Assembly (NCBI RefSeq): GCF_043290135.1 | Contig: NC_134701.1 | Location: 35,863,501 to 35,927,500 of the forward strand | Source: Rhipicephalus microplus | Taxonomy: Eukaryota; Arthropoda; Arachnida; Ixodida; Ixodidae | Length of the DNA: 64,000 nt | Reading direction: 5' to 3' | Shown here: positions 31,520-42,014 of the stretch, in pieces | Layout: each line of letters begins with the position of its first letter | Position numbering within the stretch: position 1 is the first letter of the stretch | Program-made: the position numbers and the translations under genes | Notes under the pieces: model-generated | The model's input: only the letters and a program-made list of their open reading frames with translations | What the model was told of the DNA's origin: nothing | Databases searched by the model: none

Positions 31520-34500
31520 CATTTGTCGGGGTAATTTTTCTTCATGAACTATGACGATGTCTCCTGCTTAAACTTCTTTTGGTGGGTCCAGAACGCGAGA
31601 AGTGCGCTGATCGAAGTTGAAGCAGATATTCTTTTGTATACCAGTTCCAAAAGTTTTCACTTAGCCGTTTTCTGTATGCATGCCGTCGTAAAGCTTCCAT
31701 GTGCATTAGGTTCATTGGCGTGTCATTGCCGCCCTGTGGTAGCACCGTAAGTTTCTTTCCAATAATGAGGTCTGCTGGGGTTAACGAACAAGGTTTCCCG
31801 CTGTCAGACTCGATGTAGGTGAGAGGCCTCGAGATCACAACCGCCTCCACTTCTGATAGCACAGTAGTCAGCTCCTCAAAGTTAAGTCAAGCTTTGCTGA
31901 GAACCTTTCTCAGTGCAAGCTTGATAGTCCAGACCAGACGCTCCCATCGTCCGCTTCACCTTGGAGCGCTGGGAAGAATAAAATTCCAGGTGATCCTCTT
32001 GTGACCCAAATATGCTGATACGTCCTCTTGGGAAACCATCAGACAGAGCTTCTCCAAGTCTCGACGTCTTTTTTATAGTTCTTGCAGTGTCTGAATAAAT
32101 TACGTGAGGGAGACCCCTTCATGCTACAAAGTGTCGTAAACACATAAGCAAGGCGTCTGAGGTCAGGTTCAAAACCAGTTCCAGGTGGACTGCTCTGGAT
32201 GTAGCACATACGAAAAGTGCTGTGTAGCATTTGCTCTCTGCGGCTCGACTGTAGTCACAACAAAGAGTGGTCCTGCAAGTCGACTCAAGTGACTTCGAAT
32301 GGGTTCGTTGTTGCCAAACAATGGCGTGCTATAGAAGCTGTTAGAGCGTCGCCTGGGCTTATACTGAAGCATCTGCACGTATAGCATCCGTGTATCACTT
32401 TCTTCACCAGTGTTCATGCCCGGCAGATCCAGTATTGCTCTCTTAACTGTGACAAAGTGTCTCTCACGCCTCCATGTAAAGTTTTGCAGTGTGCTCATAC
32501 TGTCAATAATGTGCAAAAGCGATGATTGTGCGGGAGGATGACTGGGTGTTTTACCTCTTCAGATGCTTTAAGGTGTAACAAGCGTCTACCGACCCGAAGT
32601 TTACTGTTGTCATCCTAGAACGGGTTGAGGTCTTTGATTATAGAGTCCTCCTTTGCACTTGTGCCTTTCCGAATTGAGCTTATTTCTTCTCTGAAGGATG
32701 GTTGCTGCACATGCCTGATCCAATAATTTTCAGCTTTAGCAATCTCTTCAGCTACTAGAAATCCAGCGTGCGCTGTGATTTTCATTCGGCAGCGTTCAAT
32801 GAATCTGAATACCCAGGCCGTGACCCTGAGTAGCCTTTAAATTTTGCTGTAACTGTTTATGTCCAGGACTGGTACCGACGTTGTCTTACTGGACATCGCA
32901 ATGTGCACGGCAATCATTTCAAAAGAGATCCTGTCGTCGGTGCTGATAGCTTCTGACGGTGGTTGAGGCCATCAGTCTTCTTATTTGCATAGCCAGTCTT
33001 ATTTCTCCATAAAAACTCCATGTGTGAACAGGTCGGCTGAATTCACATGACCAGGGCAATACCTCCACATAGAAGGATCTGGTTTTTCCCTAATCTCTTT
33101 CACTCTGTTCGACACGAACTGCTTCCATTTCGTTATGTCGCCTTTAATCCAGGAAAGTGTGATTGTGGAATCCGACCACAACGTACAGTGGATCTCGAAG
33201 CCCGTGAGTGCACTTGACTCATAGAAAAGTAGCTTTGCTCCAATTAAGGCTCATAGAAGCTCTAGCCGTGGTAGTGTCATTGTCTTGATAGGTGCTACAT
33301 GGGCTTTTGCGATCAGCAATTCGGGCTTCGCTGAACAGCTCGGTACGACGTAAAGCGCTGCACCGTATGCCGAAGGGCTTGCGTTGCAAAATACATGCAC
33401 TTGTAGCTCTCTGGGTGATGTGGGTGATTTGGCTCCGCTGCCAAGATAGCACGGCATGGAAACATTCTGCAAAAGTGGTAGCTGATGCATCCATTCACGC
33501 CACTCATCCTGAAGATCTGGAGGTAGCTGCTCATCCCATGCTATTCTACGTGTTCATTACTTCTGGGAGAAGATTTTTATAGCAATGGTGAATAGCACAA
33601 CAAATCCCATGGGGTCGAATATTCTGGAAGCAGCTTGTAGAACGAACCGCTTTGTATCACGTTTTTTTTTCATAAAATCGAGAAGGCCCCTCAAAGAAAA
33701 TGTGAAATTATTCATGTGTGGATTCCATGTAATTCCAAGTACTTTTTCGCACTTGTCTTATGGAGGATAGCCAATTCCTTGCCTGCGGTATGTTTCTCGT
33801 GCTCTAATGCGATAATCAATCCATCCGAGTTAGTCGTCCATTTCCTCAGTGTCATTCCTGCTTGCTGCATAACCTTTTTGGCTTCTCTGCAGATTGGAAG
33901 TGCTTATTCATCTGACTCTGCTCCAGCCACTAGATCATGCACGTAGAATGATTCACTGAGAAGTCTTGCGGTTCTGGTTTTGCTTGAATGCACGCTCCTC
34001 AGATGGTGGAGTATAGTTGCCGTCAGTAGGTAGGGACTGCAGATCACTCTGAATAGCACTCTCGTCATTCTGCACTCTTGAATATCCGCCTCTGAGAAAT
34101 GCAGTGCTTTCTTCTCTCGAATTCAGAGGAACCTAAAGGCATCTCTGTCTTTCTCAGGGATTGAAATTTCAAAGAATGCCTTTTTAATGTCGCCAAGAAG
34201 AGCTATATGGTGCATTCTGAAACGTAATAATACTTTCACGAGATCCTGGTACAGGTTCTCACCCTTTTCCAGGCATTCACTCAATGAAAAGCATCCTTTT
34301 GCGTGAGAGGAATCGTCGAAAACGATCTGGACCTTTGTGGTGAGTGCGTGTTCTCGGATCACTTCTCTATGCGGCATATAATAAACTTTTGACAAATCCA
34401 GGGGTGGCCCGTTGACAACTTCTGCATGTCCCGCTCATAGGTACTCCCATATGGTTGTGTCATACGTCTCCAAAAGTCCTTGCTTATTCGACAGTCGGGA

Positions 34501-34740
34501 GAGAAGTTTCCAAAGTCTAGTCATAGCCACTTGCTTGTTGTCCGAGAGCTCCACGTCTTTCTTCCAGGGCAGCGTCATCTCGTATCTTCCGCTCCTAAGG
34601 CAGACGGTCTGTTCAAATTGATGGAGTGCTGGACTGAGCTTGCTCTCACTATCGACGGCGTCTTTTATTCCTACGCTCTCGAGTTCCCAAAACGAACGAA
34701 GGAATTCGTAGCTCTCTTGTACACTGGTTTTTGAATACAC
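31520..34740 (-). pseudogene. BEL pol: reverse transcriptase, RNase H, integrase
   Basis: Reading down from 34740: FWELESVGIKDAVD and SGRYEMTLPWKKDVEL (pol start of BEL elements), KVYYMPHREVIREHALTT and SSHAKGCFSLSECLEKG (RT fingers), LGDIKKAFFEISI (motif A), then SFYVHDLVAGAE near 33920-33950, where BEL elements have Y-V-D-D. RNase H is seen as WSDSTITLSWIKGD and WRYCPGHVNSADLFT at 33000-33180. The integrase core region near 31870-32060 gives KRITWNFILPSAP and GRWERLVWTIKLALRK, and the end shows VEAVVISRPLTYIESDS and FWNWYTKEYLLQLRSAH (DUF5641-like). Stops at 34744, 34435 and 34123 and later frameshifts make it dead, as does the D-to-H change (codon at 33937-33939). Confidence 0.87.
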
Positions 34741-34743
34741 AGA

Positions 34744-36439
34744 TCATAATCCGGGAGTGTGTAACGTCCGATGCCATGCTGGTGTTTCTTTGAAACATCC
34801 ACCCCAGCTTCGACTTGATAGCAATAAGCGTGTTGTGCGTGGGCATCGAGTGACCTCTCCTGTCATCACCGTCCACATTTGGGCGGAACCGATGAGAACA
34901 CTAATGCCTTCTTCCCCAACAACGGATCCGTATAGTAGTTGATCAGCGATGTCTTTTCCAGCTCTTTGTATTTCTGCAATGAACGGTGAACTTGTTGTAC
35001 TTGCTTCGATATCTTGGCATATGTGTGGAATTTCTATTGCTTTCAAGATAACTTCAGTGTGTGAAAACTGACTCTTCAAACGAAGCTGCACAACACGTCG
35101 CCTTTGCGCTGCTCGACTTGACTTGCTTGCGAAAGTGTTCAGTGCAATAATAGTGGATCCCACACATGGCAACTTCAGCTGTTTTGATAGCCTCTGTGTG
35201 ACGAATGTGCGCTGACTTCCTACGTCTATGACAGCACTGACATACCGACATGTAACATCTGTTACGGCCCTAGCCAAAACGTCTGAAGAAGTTCGCTCGT
35301 CGATAAACTCTCGAGGGTGTGTCGATTCTTCTCTAGAGATGCATATAGTCATTTTGGTGCTTGGCTTACTTGCCGGTATTCTAGTATTTGTAATGCCGGT
35401 TTCTCGTGCTTTCTGGCTTAATTTCTGCGGATCATGCACACTTGTGACATGACACCCTTGACAGGTAGAGCACGTAATCTTGCACCTGCAATGACACGTC
35501 CTGTGACCTTTTGTCATGCATCGAAAACACTTCATGTCTCCTGATAGAATGCGCTTCTTTTTTGGTAGCGGGAGATCCAACGAGCACTCTTCCGTGAAAT
35601 GTTGGCTCGATTTGCAAAACACACAGTTCTCAGGTACCCTGTTTGTGTTGTTATGGAGAACTGAGGACGTGGGTTTTGAGCTATGAGACTGCCGTGATTT
35701 CTTCTGCGCGTTCTCATTACGACTGTCTTTTCGACGATGGTTAGCGAACTCACTCTTTTCTAAGCTTTCCACTGCGATAGACAAGAAACTTAAGAGGCGT
35801 TTCAGCTCCGTGTTAGAGGCTTCATTACTGCTGTAGCTCGCCGCCCGATTGGCGTATGACCGATGGTACTGTGAAACGAGATTGTGTGGTAGAGCCCGTA
35901 GCAATATGTCGCACGGCATTGCCAAAAAGAATGTCTTGCTCACCCCAAGGGTCTCTAGTCTTCTGATGTTAGTGATGACCTGGTTGTACAGCTTGGGAAG
36001 AGCCGTCGGGTCACTTGAACGGACTGAAGGCAACATACGAAGCGTGTAGAGATACTCCTGCTCAAGTCTCGTTCTGTTACCGAAGCATTTCTTAAGTATG
36101 TTGATGGCATTTTTGTAGCAAGCTTCTGTGGTTGGCAGGCCCACAATAGCTGAAGCTGCGTCGCCTCTTAGGAAGAACCTCGGGTAGTTGAACTTGTTCA
36201 TTGTCGTGAGGTTTCCGTTCCGGTGAATCATCTGGTCAAATTGCTCCCAAAAGTCGTTCCATTGGCACAGGTCACCAGCAAATGGGGCGATAGTAAGCTT
36301 AAAAAGCTTGGCACTAGAGGCTCTAGCGGTACTCGCTTCGGATGAAGTTTGAAGCTCCGGTGCTGGTGACGTGGCCGCAACAATACGGTCGCGCTTGCTA
36401 AGAAGCTCACTCATGACGCTGTTAGCGTTGTCTTCGTAT
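34744..36439 (-). pseudogene. BEL gag (3' part) and protease
   Basis: The frame holds a DUF1759-type capsid region (FAGDLCQWNDFWEQFDQMIH, FNYPRFFLRGDAASAIVGL, FGNRTRLEQEYLYTLRML), two cysteine/histidine clusters (CVFCKSSQHFTEEC, then CFRCMTKGHRTCHC), and a DUF1758-type protease (SAVIDVGSQRTFVTQRLSK). The protease motif reads D-V-G-S where D-x-G-S is usual. It ends at a TGA (34744-34746), after which pol continues in the same frame, so BEL gag-pol was once a single frame. The first 78 codons lie at 41534-41757, beyond the inserted gypsy. Confidence 0.88.
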
Positions 36440-36578
36440 TGTTACGGGGAGAAGGCGTCTGAAAAATGCCTTTACTTTCGGTAAACAGGCAGGCATACAA
36501 TATGGAGCCCGGTCTGCACGAACTCGCCCTAAACATCGTCCTCTTTTCTACAATGTTCATTTGTGGCGCCCCGTAGCA
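36440..36578 (-). repeat. 3' LTR of gypsy 36440-41529
   Basis: Plus-strand TGTTACGGGGAGAAGG to GCGCCCCGTAGCA, 139 bp. Pol's last codons overlap it: the RNase H-integrase frame ends at 36529 within the LTR. Confidence 0.95.
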
Positions 36579-38379
36579 TCACCCCCGGCGGCGAAGGCAC
36601 CGTCTCGGTGCCTCGTTGGTCTGAGTAAAATCGTTTCAGCCGAGTGACGTGAACAACGTCAGAACACGATCGCGCGCTGGTGGCGTTAAGAGGTTCAATT
36701 TCATATGTCACGTCGGTGACTTGGCGCACCACACGGTACGGACCCGAGTACGGTGAAGTCAGTTTTTCGCACAGGCCAACTCGCCGCGACGGCATCCAGA
36801 GAAGGACTGTGTCACCTTGACTGAAGTGGACATCACGATGGCACGCGTTGTAGACCTGTCGTTGTCGTTCCTGGGAATCGCTCAGACGCTGGCGAGCAAT
36901 CTCACGTGCCTCTAGAGCTCTAGAAATCACATCGCGGGCATATTCTGACGTGTGGCCAACGGCAGGAAGGGGCGTGTCGAAAGGCAACGTAGGTTCTCGT
37001 CCGTACAGGAGGAAAAATGGCGAGAAACCTGCAGTGTCATGCCGAGATGTATTATAGGCAAATGTTACAAATGGAAGGGCGGTGTCCCAGTCACGATGGT
37101 CGGAAGAAACATACATGGCGAGCATGTCCGTGATGGTTCTATTCAGCCGCTCCGTGAGCCCGTTGGTTTGAGGATGATACGCCGTTGTGAACTTGTGCTT
37201 TGTAGCGCAAGAGTGCAATATGTCTTGGATAACTTGTGATAAAAAGTAGCGACCCCGATCGGTAAGCAGTTGCCGAGGAGCGCCGTGGTGTAATATGACG
37301 TCTTCTAGAAGAAAGTCAGCGACGTCGGTCGCACAACTGGTAGGAAGGGCCCGTGTGATGGCATACCGAGTGGTGTAATCCGTGGCGACTGCTATCCACT
37401 TGTTTCCGCTGGCCGATAAAGGAAACGGTCCTAGTAAGTCAACACCTATTCTATAAAATGGTTCGGATGGGATCTGAATGGGTTGAAGGTGTCCCGCTTT
37501 AAGTGTTGCTGGTTTTTTGCGGTGTTGACAGGATTTGCATGAGGCGACGTAACGGCAGACGGATCGGTAAATACCGGGCCAAAAGAAGCGACGTCGAACG
37601 CGGTCATAAGTTCTTGAAACTCCCAGGTGACCAGCTGCCGGAATATCATGCAGCTGTGCAAGGACAGTCTGACGCATATGTTGTGGTATGACCAACAGCA
37701 GCTCAGGTCCGTCAGGATGCATGCTGTAGCGATATAAGACGCCATCTTGGAGCAGGAACATACGGAGAGACGGAGGATTTGTGGGACCACTAAGCCGAAG
37801 GATTATATCTCTGAGGTGAGGATCACGGCGTTGCTGATCTCCGATGTTGCTAAACGCAGAAAGTGCCAAAACGCAAGTAGCGTCATCGCTCTCAGAAAGG
37901 TCTGCTGGGTCTACTGGATGACGCGACAAGCAATCAGCATCCTCATGGTGGCGACCTGATTTGTAGACAACCGTGTAGGAATATTCCTGTAGCCGTAGAG
38001 CCCACCGGCCGAGACGTCCACAAGAATCTTTTAAGGACGACAACCAGCATAAGGCGTGGTGATCAGTGACAACCGTGAACGGGCGTCCATACAAATACGG
38101 CCGAAATTTAGCCACTGCCCAGACGAGTGCGAGGCATTCGCGTTCTGTGATGGAGCAATTTCGCTCTGCTGGCGATAAAAGACGGCTAGCGTATGCAATA
38201 ACGCGCTCGCAGCCATGCTGTCGTTGTGCCAAAACGGCTCCGATTCCGTGGCCGCTGGCGTCGGTACGCACTTCCGTTGGAGCGCATATATCAAAGTGGC
38301 CGAGAATCGGTGGCGTCGTAAGTCTACTCGTCAGTTCAACGAATGCTCTGGTTTGTTCAGGTCCCCACACAAAAGTCAC
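36529..38379 (-). CDS. RNase H-integrase of gypsy 36440-41529
   Basis: Second part of pol. RNase [54 protein letters not shown]. Integrase zinc region: LHDIPAAGHLGVSRTYDRV with CKSCQ. Integrase core: IGVDLLGPFPLSASGNKW (first D), LLTDRGRYFLSQV (second D), AYHPQTNGLTERLNRT (E), FAYNTSRHDTAGFSPFFL. The C-terminal part has GDTVLLWMPSRRVG, SPYSGPYRVVRQ and VVHVTRLKRF. It is open over 616 codons. It joins to the RT by a -1 shift at the A10 run or by correction of that run. Confidence 0.92.
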   Translation of the reverse strand: MTFVWGPEQTRAFVELTSRLTTPPILGHFDICAPTEVRTDASGHGIGAVLAQRQHGCERVIAYASRLLSPAERNCSITERECLALVWAVAKFRPYLYGRPFTVVTDHHALCWLSSLKDSCGRLGRWALRLQEYSYTVVYKSGRHHEDADCLSRHPVDPADLSESDDATCVLALSAFSNIGDQQRRDPHLRDIILRLSGPTNPPSLRMFLLQDGVLYRYSMHPDGPELLLVIPQHMRQTVLAQLHDIPAAGHLGVSRTYDRVRRRFFWPGIYRSVCRYVASCKSCQHRKKPATLKAGHLQPIQIPSEPFYRIGVDLLGPFPLSASGNKWIAVATDYTTRYAITRALPTSCATDVADFLLEDVILHHGAPRQLLTDRGRYFLSQVIQDILHSCATKHKFTTAYHPQTNGLTERLNRTITDMLAMYVSSDHRDWDTALPFVTFAYNTSRHDTAGFSPFFLLYGREPTLPFDTPLPAVGHTSEYARDVISRALEAREIARQRLSDSQERQRQVYNACHRDVHFSQGDTVLLWMPSRRVGLCEKLTSPYSGPYRVVRQVTDVTYEIEPLNATSARSCSDVVHVTRLKRFYSDQRGTETVPSPPGVMLRGATNEHCRKEDDV

Positions 38380-40077
38380 ATTTTTTTTTTAGTAGTTCCG
38401 TGAGTGGTCGTGCAACGTCAGCAAAATTCCGCACAAATCTACGAAAGTAAGAACAAAGGCCCACAAAGCTTCGAACATCGTTCACAGAGGTCGGCACAGG
38501 GAAATCTTTGACGGCACGGATTTTCTCAGGATCGGGACGAACACCAGAAGAATCGACAAGGTGTCCAAGGACAGTGAGCTGTCGGCGGCCGAAGTGACAT
38601 TTGGACGAGTTTAGTTGGAGCCCTGCTTTGCGGAAAACCGAAAGAATTGTTGAGAGACGCTCGAGGTGAGTTTCGAAAGTTGGCGAAAAAACAATGACGT
38701 CATCAAGGTAACATAAGCAGATTGACCACTTGAAACCGTGAAGAAGAGCGTCCATCATTCGTTCGAATGTAGCTGGGGCATTGCATAACCCGAACGGCAT
38801 TACTTTGAACTGATAGAGCCCGTCGGGAGTTATAAATGCCGTCTTTTCACGGTCCAGATCATCAACTGATATCTGCCAGTACCCGGAACGGAGGTCGATG
38901 GAAGAGAAATAATTTGCTCCACTAAGGCAGTCAAGAGCGTCGTCTATCCGCGGCAGAGGATACACGTCTTTTTTTGTAACCTTGTTAGGATTTCTGTAGT
39001 CGACACAGAAGCGCCAGCTGTTATCCTTCTTTCTCACAAGCACAACGGGCGAAGCCCAAGGACTTGAAGAAGGTTCAATGATGTCTCGGGCAAGCATCTT
39101 GTCGACTTCTTGCTGGATCACGTGGCGCTCGGTGGAGGAAACTCGATAGGGTCGCCGGTGTACTGGATTTGCGTCACCGGTGTTGATCCGATGCTTTACG
39201 ACGGTCGTTTGACCTAGGGGTCGGTCGCAGAAATCAAAGACGTCTTGATACGACGCAAGAAGGCCACGAAGCGCAGACACATGCTCTGCCGGGAGATCAG
39301 AGGCAATCATTCCAGTTATGCAGTCTAGTGTACTACGCGACTGAATACTTGCAGATGACAGTGTATCCTCTGTTAGGGCCGATATGTGGTAGTCGCCGGC
39401 CGGGGCAAGGGTTGCAAGGGATATTCCTCGTGGCAGCACTTCAGGGCAAAGTCCAAAGTTTACAATAGGGAGACATGCCACGTTGTTCTTCATTGTGATG
39501 ATGGTGTGGGGGAACGTAACATTGAGCGAACAGAGTACTGTAGGATTAGGCGAAATGACATAATCGCCGTCAGCCACAGGTGGATCAGAAGAGATGTCGA
39601 TATACGTCACAGCTCGACAAGATAGGCCAACAAAGTCGGCGGAGCATAGCTTTGGCAGCGCAGGATCAGGAGGGTCAACGGCGTGTGGTAGGACAAGCTG
39701 AACAACACCAGCAGAACAGTCAATTAGGGCGGAATGCTCCGACAGAAAATCGAGTCCCAGTATGATGTCATGTGGGCAGTGGTCCAGTACGTGAAACAGA
39801 ACAGTGGTATGACGTCCAGCAACAGTGACACGGGCGGCACACATCCCGGTGACCGCTGGTGTTGCACCATCAGCTACTCGGACAAGAGTGATCGGAGCAG
39901 GAGTGAGCACTTTCTTGAGTCGAGCACAAAGGTTGGAGTTCATGACTGATATGTGAGCGCCGGTGTCAATGAGTGCTGCCACAGAAGTACCGTCAACATT
40001 TACTTTAATCAAGTTGTTGTGTCCGGGTATCGTTTGTAGAGGAATTTTGGGTCGGGTCGTCGAAGCAGGCTCACCTC
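38357..40077 (-). CDS. protease-reverse transcriptase of gypsy 36440-41529
   Basis: Pol's first part, in the -1 frame relative to gag and overlapping its end, so a -1 ribosomal shift is needed. Protease: VAALIDTGAHISVMN (D-T-G-A) and DIILGLDFLSEHSALIDC. RT: SPWASPVVLVRKKDNSWRF, YPLPRIDDALDCLSG, FSSIDLRSGYWQISV, MPFGLCNAPATFERMMD and the catalytic CYLDDVIVFSPTF, then LGHLVDSSGVRPDPEKI and [18 protein letters not shown]. The frame ends shortly after an A10 run (plus-strand T10 at 38381-38390), and RNase H continues in the other frame. Confidence 0.9.
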
Positions 40078-40092
40078 TAGGAGCTGCGCCCG

Positions 40093-41390
40093 TCAGTTTT
40101 CCGAGGACTGGTGGTAGGAGGGGGAGCGACGTCGGTTAGTTGAGCGGGACATGCGTCCAGAGGGCGACGGGGAGCAGCTTGGTCGGGCGGGCCTGGATGG
40201 CGAAGCATCATCTTGTGCCGTGTAGATCGGCATCCGAGAGCCAGAAGGGGGGCGTCGGGTGTTGGCATAATGCAACCATGGCTGCCAACCCCAGGAAGTG
40301 CGGCAATGACGTGAAATATGGCCCACTCGTCCACAGTTGAAGCAGATCGGCCTGTCATCGGAAGTTCGCCATTCTGCCGGGTTCCGGTAACGTGGGCGGT
40401 TGTTCAGTCCGCGGGACATATTAGGTGTACTGGGCAATCGGTAGTCAGGTCGGTTAACGGGGCATAGTGTCTGAAGTCCGGCGTTGGCCAGTTCCTGGCG
40501 TACGACACTCTTGATTAAAGAAATCGTGGCGCGAGAATCGTCAGGGGCCTCGACTTGGTCAGACAGGGGAGATGCTGCCTCGATTTCGTGGCGCACAATG
40601 CGCACGATATTTTCGGAAGCAGCAGGGGCTGGTGCCAAACGGGCGTCCTCGCAGGTTGATGTTGCAGCCGTGTTGGGAAGACGTGAAAAGTGTGGAGTGA
40701 TACGGCGACTTTTCGCGTCTTCGAAGCGTCGGCATTCTTTAATAACGTCGTCTACGGTCGATGAGTTGCGAAATACGAGGAGATTAAAGGAGTCATCGGC
40801 GATTCCTTTGAGGATGTGCGCGACCTTTTCAGATTCCGGCATCTTGTCATCAACCTTCCGGCAGAGGGCGAGCACATGCTGTATGTATGTGACGTATGAC
40901 TCGGTGCCGGACTGGAGTCGGGACGCTAGTTCTTTTTGCGCAGCACGACGACGCCCGATGGGCTTGCCGAAGAGATCGATGAGTTTCTGCTTACAGATGT
41001 CCCAACTCGTGATATCTTCCTCGTGGTTGGAAAACCAAACTTTAGCTGTACCGTCAAGGTAGAGAATAATATTGGCCAACATGAGCGTCGGATCCCAGTT
41101 GTAAAGAGCGCTCACCCTTTCGTACAGCTGAAGCCATTCCTCCACGTCGGTACTGTCACTGCCCGAAAATGTGCCTGGGTCACGCGGTTGAGTCAGGACG
41201 ATGGTGCGGTTAGTTGCAGCTGGATGCGGTGCTGTTGGTTGCTGCGTAGTTGGACGAAGCACGGTTGGGGTAGTCTCCGAAGAATCCTCGTGTTCGTCTT
41301 GATCAGGCATCGCACAGGCAGCCAAGGAACGTCCGCTGCGTAGAATCGTCGTGGTGTTGACTGTGGAAAGACCCGCACTCTCCACCAAAA
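40093..41390 (-). CDS. gag of gypsy 36440-41529
   Basis: Gag forms the particle and packages RNA. The element's own gag begins after the 5' LTR, probably at the ATG near 41310 (MPDQDEHEDSSETTPTVL); the open frame also runs on through the LTR into BEL gag by chance. The capsid region shows FSGSDSTDVEEWLQLYERV, KVWFSNHEEDITSWDICK, LIDLFGKPIGRRRAAQKEL and SYVTYIQHVLALCRKVD, then MPESEKVAHILKGIADDSF. One zinc knuckle CFNCGRVGHISRHC lies near 40320. It ends TGA at 40093-40095. Pol starts in the -1 frame within the last gag codons. The same gag type as in 10060-15317, but open. Confidence 0.9.
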
Positions 41391-41529
41391 TGTTACGGGG
41401 AGAAGGCGTCTGAAAAATGCCTTTACTTTCGGTAAACAGGCAGGCATACAATATGGAGCCCGGTCTGCACGAGCTCGCCCTAAACATCGTCCTCTTTTCT
41501 ACAATGTTCATTTGTGGCGCCCCGTAGCA
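41391..41529 (-). repeat. 5' LTR of gypsy 36440-41529
   Basis: 139 bp, one difference from the 3' LTR (GCACGAGCTCG against GCACGAACTCG). The minus-strand sequence after it, TTTTGGTGGAGAGTGCGGG, contains the TGGTGGAGAG primer-binding region. Confidence 0.95.
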
Positions 41530-41533
41530 GTAT

Positions 41534-41757
41534 TTAAGGATGGTGTCGTACTCTTTCTCAAACTCTCCATCTGGTATGTAGCTCTCTAACTCCCTGTTGA
41601 TTTGGTTCAGCTCATCGTTGTTCCCCTTCAAACATCCGTACATGGCATTAAGCTGATTGATGGTGGTTGTCGCATCGCCGAGAAGAGCTCTTGCCTCGTT
41701 CATAATCCTGGTGTTGAGAGATCGTCTCGATGTCCGCTTCGGTTTCAGCCTCTCCAT
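41534..41757 (-). pseudogene. BEL gag, N-terminal part
   Basis: Starts at the ATG 41755-41757 with MERLKPKRTSRRSLNTRI, then DATTTINQLNAMYGCLKG and REL-rich helical sequence ending DTILKYC, where the gypsy begins. Long charged helices at the N terminus are usual for BEL gag. The frame is in register with 34744-36439 after removal of the insert. Confidence 0.85.
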
Positions 41758-41833
41758 AGTGTTCAGTTCACTCGTAGCCTTCCGTAGTCTTCCGTGGTCC
41801 CTCGTAGCAGTTCCTGGATCTTCGGCACCAAAC

Positions 41834-42010
41834 TGTTTAAAATGGCATACGGTTGACTGGAAAGAAGCGAGGCCTAAACATTATGAACGACATTTATTTT
41901 CAGCTGTTTTTGTCAATTCCTGGCTGCCAGTGCCCGTGAGCACGGACTTGCTCGGGGAAGCAGACGCTTCTTCTTCCCCGGTTTGACCTGGCGCTGCTCT
42001 TGATTAAACA
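41834..42010 (-). repeat. 5' LTR of the BEL element
   Basis: 177 bp with the same TGTTTAAA...TTAAACA ends as the 3' LTR, 3 bp longer. On the minus strand U5 leads into the gag leader at about 41833. Confidence 0.92.
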
Positions 42011-42014
42011 CCTG

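Larger units (their letters stand above)
36440..41529 (-). mobile_element. Young, nearly intact Ty3/gypsy element inside BEL gag
   Basis: Minus-strand element with 139-bp LTRs (36440-36578 and 41391-41529) that differ at one position, and a 4-bp GTAT target duplication (36436-36439 and 41530-41533). It has gag, then pol in the -1 frame, with pol broken by a single-base change in an A10 run. Everything else is open, so this may be a very recently active family. It is the best-preserved LTR element in the window. Confidence 0.95.
31194..42010 (-). mobile_element. BEL/Pao LTR retrotransposon, split by a gypsy
   Basis: Minus-strand element with LTRs at 31194-31367 and 41834-42010 and a CCTG target duplication at 31190-31193 and 42011-42014. 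Gag-protease runs 41757 to 34744 with gypsy 36440-41529 inside it; pol follows down to about 31520. Removing the gypsy and one GTAT target copy (5,094 bp, a multiple of three) leaves gag in frame, so gag was open when the gypsy arrived. Pol has several stops and a changed catalytic residue. Without the gypsy the element is about 5.7 kb, usual for BEL/Pao. Confidence 0.93.
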
